This document shows positions 8,079 to 15,178 of a stretch of 18,154 nt of DNA, piece after piece; position 1 is the first letter of the stretch; each line of letters opens with the position of its first letter. Position numbers and translations under genes: made by a program. The stretch is from CAZIQY01 sp964541605 (GTDB taxonomy: Bacteria; Desulfobacterota; Syntrophia; Syntrophales; UBA2185), in contig CAZIQY010000054.1 in NCBI GenBank assembly GCA_964541605.1, forward strand, positions 1 through 18,154. Reading direction: 5' to 3'. A model generated the notes under the pieces. The model was not told the DNA's origin. It made no database searches and saw only the letters and a list, made by a program, of their open reading frames with translations.

Positions 8079-8915
8079 ATGTCATCGGAAAAACTGATTA
8101 TTTTTGACTATTCGGGAACACTCAGCCGGGATGCCGCCCTGTTTGCCGCACCGGATGATTTAATGAAACACCTGTCAGAGAGCGGCCTGAAAGATTTCGG
8201 CATCGACAACCCGGCCATATTCTGGGAAGAGATCGTGAATCCCGCTTGGACAGAGGGCAGCTTAACGTCCTCGGGCTATAAAAAGGTGTTGGAAGAGAGA
8301 CTCCGGAACATTCTGTATCAGAATATGTCCATCATCTCCTGCGTCCGGATTTCCGATGCGGTTTCTTTTTTTGTCGACAGCTATTTCAACCATTCCCGGA
8401 TTGATCATCGATGGGAGGCCGTCTTGCGCAAGTTAAACGCCCACCCGTCCATCACCACGATCATCGCGACGGATCATTACGCTGAAGCAACCGGTTACAT
8501 TATAAAATTTTTGCGCGACTTCCGGATACAGGCAGTAGCGGCAAACGAGGCCTTTTCACGGCCCATAGAGTCATCTTTCATCGTCGCCAATTCGGCGGAC
8601 CTTGGCGTCCACAAGGCCGGTGCCAGGTTCTGGGAAATCCTCAAAACCGGCCTGAACATAAGGGACATTCGCAGCGTCATGATTGTCGATGATTTCGGTT
8701 ACAATGAACAAAGGGGAGATCGCTATGCGGAACTAAAACAGGTTACTGTCAGACAGGAAAAGACCGTCAGGATGCTGGAATCTGTATTTCAGGCGGAAAT
8801 ACAGGTGATTCCGTTCATGATCGAAGGTGGAGATTTATCTCAGGATGATATATATGAGAACCTCTTCGCGGGTGCAACCGCGCTCATCGAGCGGTATATG
8901 GCGTCACCCGGTTGA
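8079..8915 (+). CDS. HAD-superfamily protein with Ser in place of the second motif I Asp
   Basis: The 278-residue protein has a haloacid dehalogenase fold by motif order. Motif I is IIFDYSGTLS (nucleophile Asp10), motif II ends in IIATDH (Thr131), motif III has Lys179 in HKAGARFWEI, and motif IV is VDDFGYNE (Asp204, Asp205). Phosphatases of the fold normally have DxDGT; here the second Asp is Ser12. Haloacid dehalogenase (DxYGT) and phosphonoacetaldehyde hydrolase (DxAGT) also lack it, so the reaction may not be simple phosphate hydrolysis. Residues about 12-125 may form the cap domain. The start ATG has no clear ribosome binding site. The gene follows thiE after 100 bases and a palindromic repeat. 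A thiamine phosphate-related role is possible but rests on position only. Confidence 0.7.
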   Translation: MSSEKLIIFDYSGTLSRDAALFAAPDDLMKHLSESGLKDFGIDNPAIFWEEIVNPAWTEGSLTSSGYKKVLEERLRNILYQNMSIISCVRISDAVSFFVDSYFNHSRIDHRWEAVLRKLNAHPSITTIIATDHYAEATGYIIKFLRDFRIQAVAANEAFSRPIESSFIVANSADLGVHKAGARFWEILKTGLNIRDIRSVMIVDDFGYNEQRGDRYAELKQVTVRQEKTVRMLESVFQAEIQVIPFMIEGGDLSQDDIYENLFAGATALIERYMASPG

Positions 8916-8970
8916 GAGGCAATATCATTCCTTTCCAGGGTTCCCAGACCTGCAGGCGGCGTAACCTAAT

Positions 8971-9037
8971 GTCATTCCGGGCTTGACCCGGAATCCAGTT
9001 GTTTTTCTTGGTATCCCCATTCGGCTACGGGAATGAC
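8971..9037. repeat. Dispersed palindromic repeat before ettA
   Basis: attccggg (8974-8981) and cccggaat (8987-8994) are perfect 8-base arms around cttga, flanked by tgtc and ccagt as in the copy after thiE. A decayed complementary half follows: 9011-9037 reads roughly gtatccccattcgg ... acgggaatgac. The element fills the gap between the HAD gene and ettA. Confidence 0.7.
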
Positions 9038-9077
9038 CATGAAGAAGTTAAAAAATTTAAGGAGTTTTTGAAGCACC

Positions 9078-10763
9078 ATGAGCAACGAATCGACTAAAGT
9101 GATCTACTCCATGATCGGAGTCAGCAAGTTTTACGACAAAAGGCCGGTTTTAAAGGACATCTCCCTTTCCTATTTCTACGGCGCGAAGATCGGCGTCCTG
9201 GGGCTCAACGGTTCCGGGAAGAGTTCCCTTCTGCGGATCCTGGCCGGGGCGGATCAGGAATTCATCGGCAAAACCATCCTTTCGCCGGGTTACACGGTGG
9301 GCTTCCTGGAACAGGAACCCCGCCTCGACGAAAACAAGACGGTGCGGGAGATCGTTGAAGAAGGGGTGGCCGGGACCGTCGCCCTGCTGAACGAATTCAA
9401 TCGGATCACGGAGCAGTTTTCCGAACCCATGTCGGACGAAGAAATGAACAAGCTCATCGAACGCCAGGGCGAGGTGCAGGAAAAGCTGGATGCCCTCGAT
9501 GCCTGGGACCTCGATTCAAGGCTGGAGATGGCGATGGACGCCCTTCGCTGTCCTCCGGGAGATACGCCCGTAAATGTTCTGTCCGGCGGTGAGAGGCGCC
9601 GGGTGGCTCTCTGCCGGCTCCTCCTCCAGAAACCGGACATTCTCCTCCTCGATGAACCGACCAACCATCTTGACGCTGAAACGGTGGCCTGGCTGGAGCA
9701 TCATCTGCAGCGTTACCCGGGAACCATCATCGCCGTGACCCACGACCGGTATTTTCTCGACAATGTGGCCGGATGGATTCTGGAGCTGGATCGGGCACAG
9801 GGGATCCCCTGGAAGGGAAACTATTCGTCATGGCTGGAACAGAAACAGAAACGCCTGCAGGCAGAGGAAAAAAGGGAGACGGAACGGCAGCGAACGCTCC
9901 AGCGCGAACTGGAATGGATCAGGATGTCCCCCAAGGGAAGGCACGCGAAGTCGAAGGCGCGCATCAGTTCCTATGAGACCCTTCTGCAGCAGGAAAGTGA
10001 AAAACTCCCGAGAGAGCTGGAGATTTATATTCCCCCCGGGCCAAGGCTTGGAAAAGTGGTCATGGAGGTTGAAAATGTGAGCAAGGCTTATGGAGACCGG
10101 CTCCTGGTGGAAGGGATGACATTTTCTCTCCCTCCCGGCGGCATCGTGGGCGTTATCGGTCCGAACGGCGCCGGGAAGACAACGCTGTTTCGGATGATTA
10201 CCGGCCGGGAAACACCTGACTCCGGCGCCATCCGGATCGGAGAGACGGTAACGCTTGCCTATGTCGATCAGAGCCGTGATGTCCTTGACCCGGATAAAAA
10301 CATCTGGGAAGTCATCTCCGAGGGACAGGATATTGTCCAGCTCGGAAACCACCAGATCAATTCCCGCGCCTACGTGGCGCGCTTCAATTTTTCCGGGACG
10401 GATCAGCAGAAGAAGGTGGGCGCCCTGTCCGGTGGGGAACGGAACCGGGTTCACCTGGCGAGGATGCTGAAGGCGGGGGCCAATGTGCTCCTGCTTGACG
10501 AACCGACGAACGACCTTGATGTGAATACCTTGAGAGCCCTGGAGGAAGGGCTGGAGAACTTTGCCGGCTGCGCCGTTGTGATCAGCCATGACCGCTGGTT
10601 CCTCGACCGTATAGCCACCCATATCCTGGCCTTCGAGGGAGACAGCAGGACCGACTGGTTTGACGGCAACTACTCGGAGTACGAAGCGGACAGAAAAGCC
10701 CGCCTCGGCGCCGCCGCCGACCAGCCCCACCGGATCAAATACCGGCAACTGACAAGGGCATAG
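9078..10763 (+). CDS. ettA: Energy-dependent translational throttle protein, ABC-F ATPase
   Basis: EttA binds the ribosomal E site and couples the ATP/ADP state to entry of ribosomes into elongation. The 561-residue protein has two ABC cassettes and no membrane segments. The first has Walker A GLNGSGKSS (42-50), signature LSGGE (168-172) and Walker B DEPTNHLD (192-199). An EttA-type arm insertion occupies about residues 95-140. The charged linker at about 245-310 (SWLEQKQKRLQAEEKRE ...) contacts tRNA in the known structure. The second cassette has GPNGAGKTT (361-369), LSGGERNR (450-457) and DEPTNDLD (474-481). AAGGAG at 9059-9064 precedes the ATG by 13 bases, rather long. The length and the conserved MSMIGVSK-like start favour EttA over other ABC-F members. 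It appears monocistronic. Confidence 0.95.
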   Translation: MSNESTKVIYSMIGVSKFYDKRPVLKDISLSYFYGAKIGVLGLNGSGKSSLLRILAGADQEFIGKTILSPGYTVGFLEQEPRLDENKTVREIVEEGVAGTVALLNEFNRITEQFSEPMSDEEMNKLIERQGEVQEKLDALDAWDLDSRLEMAMDALRCPPGDTPVNVLSGGERRRVALCRLLLQKPDILLLDEPTNHLDAETVAWLEHHLQRYPGTIIAVTHDRYFLDNVAGWILELDRAQGIPWKGNYSSWLEQKQKRLQAEEKRETERQRTLQRELEWIRMSPKGRHAKSKARISSYETLLQQESEKLPRELEIYIPPGPRLGKVVMEVENVSKAYGDRLLVEGMTFSLPPGGIVGVIGPNGAGKTTLFRMITGRETPDSGAIRIGETVTLAYVDQSRDVLDPDKNIWEVISEGQDIVQLGNHQINSRAYVARFNFSGTDQQKKVGALSGGERNRVHLARMLKAGANVLLLDEPTNDLDVNTLRALEEGLENFAGCAVVISHDRWFLDRIATHILAFEGDSRTDWFDGNYSEYEADRKARLGAAADQPHRIKYRQLTRA

Positions 10764-10802
10764 GGCAGGTACAAACATCATTTTTCAAGTACCTCTCGAC
10801 AT

Positions 10803-11123
10803 TCACCCTGATTTTACTATCCCCTTCAGCCTTCTGGCGACAAGTCTGTAGATTTCCTCTTTTTCTCTTTTGCCTATGCCGAAGATTTCTATGACTTCAA
10901 CCTGTTCGGCAAGGATCCGATAGACGATCCGGTATTTTTTCTTCACCGCGTAAATCTTGTAAAACCCTACCAGATTGACGCCGAACTTATTTCCTAAGGG
11001 TTTTCCAAGGTGGGGATTCTCTGCAAGCTCACCCATCTTACGGGCGATTTCTCTTTTTACGGAACCGTCGAGAGCGGCAAAATCCTTCTCGGCTTCCGGA
11101 ATGAACTCAATCTTCCAGGGCAT
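10803..11123 (-). CDS. RelE/ParE-family toxin of a type II toxin-antitoxin system
   Basis: A basic 106-residue protein with the RelE/ParE fold pattern: MPWKIEFIPEAEKDFAALD at the start, an alpha-helical hairpin with NPHLGKPLGNKFG in the middle, and C-terminal strands KKKYRIVYRI and VEVIEIFGIGKREKEEIYR. RelE-type members cleave ribosome-bound mRNA and ParE-type members poison gyrase. The sequence does not decide between them, but the C-terminus looks more like RelE/StbE. The start at 11121-11123 overlaps the antitoxin by 17 bases, implying coupled translation. A longer frame to 11189 has no family similarity. It is the second gene of the pair. Confidence 0.85.
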   Translation of the reverse strand: MPWKIEFIPEAEKDFAALDGSVKREIARKMGELAENPHLGKPLGNKFGVNLVGFYKIYAVKKKYRIVYRILAEQVEVIEIFGIGKREKEEIYRLVARRLKGIVKSG

Positions 11124-11394
11124 ATTTCTTTTTGATATCCGTCCAGGGAACATTGGCGTCCCTGTTATAATCTTTAAGACGCTCCTCAATCATGTCTGCG
11201 ATTTCGTAATGCTCCAGCAGTTCTTCAATCCGGCTGAGGGTTTCAAACTTTTTCGCCGTGAGTATCACAAAATTAACTTCATTGTTTTTCAACACGTAGA
11301 GAGGCTCTTCCGTTTCGGATATTTCCCTGAGCTTCTTCGTCAATTCTCTCTGCAAACGCGTCACAGGGATCATTTGATTCGTTTCCACAATCAT
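11107..11394 (-). CDS. Phd/YefM-type antitoxin
   Basis: A 95-residue protein with the Phd/YefM DNA-binding N-terminus (MIPVTRLQRELTKKLREISE, then EEPLYVLKNNEVNFVILTAKKFETL) and an acidic, probably disordered C-terminus that would wrap the toxin. In the family the N-terminus represses the operon and the C-terminus neutralises the toxin. AAGGAG lies eight bases before the ATG. Immediately upstream is a 32-base palindrome over a well-formed promoter. The gene overlaps the toxin by 17 bases. Confidence 0.88.
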   Translation of the reverse strand: MIVETNQMIPVTRLQRELTKKLREISETEEPLYVLKNNEVNFVILTAKKFETLSRIEELLEHYEIADMIEERLKDYNRDANVPWTDIKKKYALED

Positions 11395-11408
11395 ATATCG
11401 TTCTCCTT

Positions 11409-11440
11409 AAAATTGTTTGTATAATTATACACACAATTTT
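11409..11440. promoter_or_regulatory. Palindromic operator of the toxin-antitoxin operon
   Basis: A 32-base palindrome with 15 of 16 base pairs matched, centred between 11424 and 11425. Its outer arms are aaaattgt and acaatttt and its core is gtataattatac. It covers the -10 element and the predicted start site, the expected place for an autoregulatory antitoxin operator. A further half-site-like word, aaaattgttt, begins at 11456. Confidence 0.75.
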
Positions 11441-11451
11441 ATGTTTTTCAA
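11424..11451 (-). promoter_or_regulatory. Sigma70-type promoter of the toxin-antitoxin operon
   Basis: On the minus strand, TTGAAA (11446-11451) and TATAAT (11424-11429) are separated by 16 bases. The -10 matches the consensus fully and the -35 matches at five of six bases. The predicted start of transcription lies about 23 bases before the antitoxin ATG. Confidence 0.7.
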
Positions 11452-11480
11452 CCCCAAAATTGTTTTTGTTTTTCCGCCGA

Positions 11481-12764
11481 TCATTTTCTGAAGATCATAT
11501 GCTCAAGGATGAGGGCGGTTACGACCCCCACGACAAACCCGTTTCCTAAAACAGGCTTCAAGACGGTGGGGAACGTGTTCATGACCCCCGCGGGCAGAAA
11601 GGCAATGATCGTTCCCAGCAGAATGGGCAACCCGATGATCAATCCGCTGGTAAATTGAAACTCCTTCTCAGACTCGAATACCACCATCAACCCCGCGGCA
11701 ATCTGGGCGCACAGAATATAGATGAGGACGCTCCCGATGACGACGGGGGGAACGTTTCCGATGAAACCGATGACCGCCGGAGAAAACGACAGAAGAAGCA
11801 GCAGGAATGACGCGGGTAAAAGGACAAACCGGGAGGCGCAGCCTGTTGACGAGATCACCCCGGGACTCAGGGAAAAATTGACGGGCCCGATCACGCCCAG
11901 AAATCCCGACACCATGTTTGCCAGACCGGTGACGATCATACCGCGGGTTATTCTCCCGGACATATTCGGCGGCTTAAGAAGCTCATTCATGGATTGTATC
12001 GAGCCGAGATCGTTGACGGCAAGGGCCATGTAACAAAACAGAAACGAAATCATAACCCCTGCATCAAATGACAACGTCGTGATATAATGGCTGAAAAAAC
12101 CGGATACCAGGTCGACATTCAAGAAGGTTGACATATTCATGCTTCCGGGAACCAACAGGAAATACAGGAGGCTTCCCAGAACCATTGCCCAGACAATCAG
12201 GGTGGACTTCCAGACGCCTGTAAGTATTCTGTGCAATATGAACATGGCAAAGGTAAGCATCAGGGAAAAAATCAGATTCATCAATGGCGTTGTTCCTCTG
12301 CCGGCAATCGTGATCAGATTTAAAATGGTTGGCGACAGACTGAAGGCAATCAGCAACAGGACAACGGCGACGACCCTCATGGTGAACAGTCTCTGCAGGT
12401 AACCGAAAAGACCGGTAATGCTTAAAAAAGTCAGGAGGAACCCGCCGCACAGGATTGCCGAATAGATCGTATTGGTGTCAAATTCTTGACTTACGATGAT
12501 CCCGATGAGCAGAACGGTTGACGGACCGATGATGAGGGGCAGGCGGTGTCCCAGAAGAATCTGGCAAAAAAGGGCAACCGCCATGACAAACGTCAGCTTT
12601 TGCAGATAGACGATCTGGTCTTCGGGGTTGATAAAATGAAACCCGCCCGTGATCTTCCCGATGATGATTATAATGGGTATGGCTACGGCGAACCACTGCA
12701 AACCCAAAAGAAGCATTTCCGACCAGCCAGGACGGTCGTTCAATCCATATTTGAACTGCATCAT
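11481..12764 (-). CDS. NCS2-type nucleobase:cation symporter-like permease
   Basis: A hydrophobic protein of about 427 residues with roughly 12-14 membrane segments, resembling the uracil/xanthine permease family (NCS2, SLC23). The opening KYGLNDRPGWSEMLLLGLQWF is family-typical, as is RLPLIIGPS in the third segment. The carboxylate position of segment 8 appears as MALAVNDLGS, and the family signature in segment 10 appears as VNFSLSPGVISSTGCASR, a variant of QNxGxxxxT. Uptake of a purine or pyrimidine is likely, but the changed motif means the substrate is open. The start is placed at ATG 12762-12764, with GGAG four bases upstream. A GTG start at 12806 is possible but lacks a site. The gene reads towards the toxin-antitoxin pair, which has its own promoter. 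Confidence 0.85.
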   Translation of the reverse strand: MMQFKYGLNDRPGWSEMLLLGLQWFAVAIPIIIIIGKITGGFHFINPEDQIVYLQKLTFVMAVALFCQILLGHRLPLIIGPSTVLLIGIIVSQEFDTNTIYSAILCGGFLLTFLSITGLFGYLQRLFTMRVVAVVLLLIAFSLSPTILNLITIAGRGTTPLMNLIFSLMLTFAMFILHRILTGVWKSTLIVWAMVLGSLLYFLLVPGSMNMSTFLNVDLVSGFFSHYITTLSFDAGVMISFLFCYMALAVNDLGSIQSMNELLKPPNMSGRITRGMIVTGLANMVSGFLGVIGPVNFSLSPGVISSTGCASRFVLLPASFLLLLLSFSPAVIGFIGNVPPVVIGSVLIYILCAQIAAGLMVVFESEKEFQFTSGLIIGLPILLGTIIAFLPAGVMNTFPTVLKPVLGNGFVVGVVTALILEHMIFRK

Positions 12765-13018
12765 GTAACTCCGCTCTCTCAGAATTTCGGCCTCATCGTA
12801 CGGCACGACACGGTGGGCGTTCAGGATTCTCTATTCAACCCGGGCATGGATTTCAACATGATTATAACAGGCTCACCCCATAAGGTAAACCTCTACATTC
12901 CAATACGTATCGGAAAATCCGGCTTTTCAGACGGGAAATCCAGGATATGGAACGGGACATTCTGGTATTCGCCCTGAAATCATTGTATGATGAACATGGA
13001 ATTGGAGTCTTTTGAGCT
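12765..13018. other. Divergent intergenic region, permease / methyltransferase
   Basis: 254 bases without a supported gene. On the minus strand a TATAAT lies at 12861-12866, about 97 bases before the permease ATG, with only a poor -35 (TTACCT-like) at 16 bases. On the plus strand no convincing promoter is visible for the methyltransferase. Open frames crossing the region are extensions of frames antisense to the permease and show no family features. Confidence 0.4.
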
Positions 13019-13639
13019 GTGAGCGAAAGCAAAGTAAAAGCACGTTTCGACCGGATCGCCTGGATCTACGATCTCATGGAATCGCCCATGGAATGGATGT
13101 CCGTCTCGGATTGGAGAAGGGAACTGATCGGAGCGGTTTCGGGAAAGGTTCTCGAAGTCGGTGTGGGAACGGGAAAGAACCTCCCCTATTATCCGCCGGG
13201 GACAGAACTCGCCGGCGTGGATATCAGCCCGAAGATGCTGAACCGGGCCCGGGAAAAGGCAGAAGCCTTGGGAATGAAGGTTAACCTCTCGGTCATGGAT
13301 GTCGAAGAGATGACATTCCCCGATGAATCCTTCGATTATGTGGTCTCCACTTTCGTGTTCTGTTCCGTGCCGGATCCCCTCAGGGGTTTGCAAGAAGTAA
13401 GAAGGGTGCTCAGGAAACAGGGCGCGGCTCTTTTTCTGGAACACGTAAGAAGCGAAAACCGGATTTTAGGATACATCATGGATCTCCTCAATCCTGTCGT
13501 GCGATCCCTCATCGGACCCAACATCAACCGCAGAACGGTGGAAAACGTCAAAAAGTCAGGCCTGGAGATCATATTCGTGGAGGATATGGGAAGTTCGAAG
13601 ATTATGAAGAAGATTGTCGCACGGCGCCATCAAATATAG
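13019..13639 (+). CDS. Class I SAM-dependent methyltransferase (UbiE-like)
   Basis: A 206-residue Rossmann-fold methyltransferase. SAM motif I is VLEVGVGTGKN (44-54), the ribose-binding acid is Asp68 in AGVDIS, motif II/III is MDVEEMTFPDESFDYVVSTF (93-112), and EVRRVLRKQGAALFLEHVRS is the post-motif helix and strand. It is soluble, though the C-terminal helix LGYIMDLLNPVVRSLIG may touch membrane. The start is GTG 13019, with GGAG eleven bases upstream. The family includes quinone, phospholipid and small-molecule methylases, and the substrate is unknown. Its stop lies ten bases from the hgcB stop on the other strand, so the two transcripts converge and overlap. A functional link to hgcAB is suggested by position only. 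Confidence 0.88.
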   Translation: MSESKVKARFDRIAWIYDLMESPMEWMSVSDWRRELIGAVSGKVLEVGVGTGKNLPYYPPGTELAGVDISPKMLNRAREKAEALGMKVNLSVMDVEEMTFPDESFDYVVSTFVFCSVPDPLRGLQEVRRVLRKQGAALFLEHVRSENRILGYIMDLLNPVVRSLIGPNINRRTVENVKKSGLEIIFVEDMGSSKIMKKIVARRHQI

Positions 13640-13646
13640 GTAACGC

Positions 13647-13670
13647 CCTTCAGCAGCATGAAGGATTTTT
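13647..13670 (+). terminator. Possible intrinsic terminator of the methyltransferase, inside the hgcB 3' end
   Basis: ccttca (13647-13652) and tgaagg (13659-13664) form a 6-base stem with a 6-base loop, followed by attttt and more T-rich sequence. It would end the plus-strand methyltransferase transcript. The same bases encode the last residues of HgcB, including its final cysteine pair. The stem is short, so this is tentative. Confidence 0.4.
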
Positions 13671-13991
13671 CTGATTTTCTGTCTGCCCGCACGACTCAAT
13701 GGTGCATCCCTGAGCTCCGCAACAGGGGGAACTGTCCCGGCCCAGCATGTCGTTGATGACCGCAGCGGCACAGCCCACTCCGGACTGCACGGAGATTGCC
13801 CCTGCCGGGCAATTCCGGCTGCAGGCGCCGCATTCCATGCAGGCGTCCCGATCCCGGATCCACGCCCGGCCTGAGCCATTCATGGCAATCACCGCTTGCG
13901 GACAGACTTCCAGACACATGCCGCACCCGATACACCTGTCTTCGCGGATTTTCAATGTTACAACGTCTCTAAGATAGATCAATTCTCCCAT
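13650..13991 (-). CDS. hgcB: HgcB, 2x[4Fe-4S] ferredoxin of mercury methylation
   Basis: HgcB is the electron-donor partner of HgcA and is required with it for methylmercury formation. Its 113 residues begin YLRDVVTLKIREDRCIGCGMC. The two cluster motifs are Cys20-23-26-30 and Cys51-54-57-61. The invariant cysteine after the ferredoxin part is Cys74 in GVGCAAAVIN, equivalent to Cys73 of the Desulfovibrio desulfuricans ND132 protein. The family ends in a vicinal cysteine pair thought to bind Hg(II); here there are two, Cys90-Cys91 and the C-terminal Cys112-Cys113, plus Cys96 and Cys101. The protein is about 18 residues longer than the 95-residue founding member. The start lies 11 bases after the hgcA stop, with AAGGTG upstream. 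Direct adjacency to hgcA makes the call firm. Confidence 0.97.
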   Translation of the reverse strand: MGELIYLRDVVTLKIREDRCIGCGMCLEVCPQAVIAMNGSGRAWIRDRDACMECGACSRNCPAGAISVQSGVGCAAAVINDMLGRDSSPCCGAQGCTIESCGQTENQKNPSCC

Positions 13992-14002
13992 TTCTCACAC
14001 CT

Positions 14003-15178
14003 TTAAGCCATAAATCGCGAGGCCAGCCACAGACAAAGGCCGGCAACTCCGGCGCCGACCTCCAGCGGCAGGGCGATGCGCATTTCTTTTTTGACCCCGG
14101 AGAGGGACGTGTACGTGGAAGCGCCTGTAAAGTTCAGGGCAAGATACCCCGTGATGGCTGACGCCAGCAACATCCATGCAAGCGCTTCAAGCCGGCCCGC
14201 CCAGAAAGTTAAATCCGGATTCCGAAATATCAGAAGACCCGCAGCCGTTGCCAGACCGATGATCATACCCTTCACAGAGAAGGCTCTGCCGGGAAGAGCG
14301 GGCAGAAAAAGCGGTGTCAGGATCGACCCGGCCAGGATTGCCGAAAGCACGGAAACGGCAGCGAAAACACCGTAATCTTTGATATTTTCCCAGTAACCCG
14401 CCGGCCCTCCGATACCGCTTATGAGAAAGAACAGAAGCATCAGAAGAAGTCCCGCCTTCAGTGCCTGAACAAGCTCAATCGGTATTAGGGCAACCCGCTC
14501 CCGAAGCGGGAAGGTCTTTACTCGCATCTCCGGTGTGGCCTGGAGACCGGCATCCAGATACGCCGGCAGATCCGACGCACGGATCGGTCCATAATGAACC
14601 CTGAATCCGGAGAGTTTTTTCACCTTATGGGCGGCAACGCCCGGCCCTGAAAGCTGGGGCAGAATGAGTTCCCGGTGACTGACAACCTGATCCAAACCAC
14701 TTGAGGCGATCCGCCGGACCAGCTCCGCAGTGCCGAAGGCGCCCTTGCCGGCGGCACACCAGACATTGATTCCCGCCGTGTCCAGAACCAATATCCAGGC
14801 TGAGAGTCCCGGAAGGGCTTCCCGCAGTCTGTCGAAGCTCATCTTGTAATTGGCGGTGACCAGAACGGAGGAGCGGTTGTCCGGCTTTCCCAGGGCGTAA
14901 AGACCGGGCTCGATCGTATAATCCATCCTGCCGACACCCCAGCGGGCTTTAACGGTTCCCCAGTGATCCTGATATGTTAACGACGAGGAAACCCAGGGCG
15001 CGCGGCCGACGGGGGTTTCCATTGAACCCGTCACGAACGGCTGATCCAGGCCGGGAAGGCTCACCTGAGCCTCACAAACCGTGGAACGAGCGGTTAGCAT
15101 GGGAAACACAAGCGACTTTTTTTCAGGACCGCCATCACATGATTTCATCTCTTTGCTGTCGCAACAATTTAATTTCAT
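14003..15178 (-). CDS. hgcA: HgcA, corrinoid protein of mercury methylation
   Basis: HgcA transfers a methyl group from its corrinoid cofactor to Hg(II). The 391-residue protein has a corrinoid-binding domain related to the CFeSP large subunit (about 60-225) carrying the diagnostic cap-helix motif NVWCAAGKGAFGTAELVRR. Cys141 is the predicted lower ligand of cobalt (Cys93 in the ND132 protein). Five membrane segments follow at about 238-256, 268-288, 300-318, 330-350 and 368-388. The family loop TGASTYTSLSGVKKEM lies before the last one. The N-terminus is about 48 residues longer than in the founding protein and holds a Cys5-Cys6 pair, Cys14 and Cys35, whose role is unknown. The ATG overlaps the MarR stop as ATGA, with AGGA six bases upstream. 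hgcB follows directly. Confidence 0.97.
   Translation of the reverse strand: MKLNCCDSKEMKSCDGGPEKKSLVFPMLTARSTVCEAQVSLPGLDQPFVTGSMETPVGRAPWVSSSLTYQDHWGTVKARWGVGRMDYTIEPGLYALGKPDNRSSVLVTANYKMSFDRLREALPGLSAWILVLDTAGINVWCAAGKGAFGTAELVRRIASSGLDQVVSHRELILPQLSGPGVAAHKVKKLSGFRVHYGPIRASDLPAYLDAGLQATPEMRVKTFPLRERVALIPIELVQALKAGLLLMLLFFLISGIGGPAGYWENIKDYGVFAAVSVLSAILAGSILTPLFLPALPGRAFSVKGMIIGLATAAGLLIFRNPDLTFWAGRLEALAWMLLASAITGYLALNFTGASTYTSLSGVKKEMRIALPLEVGAGVAGLCLWLASRFMA

Noticed and set aside
9828..10781. 317-codon frame antisense to ettA
   Set aside because: It lies wholly opposite a strongly conserved gene. Its composition is that of a shadow frame and no domain is visible.
12546..12977. 143-codon plus-strand frame over the permease start and its upstream region
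   Set aside because: Most of it is antisense to the permease and the rest has no recognisable pattern or ribosome binding site.
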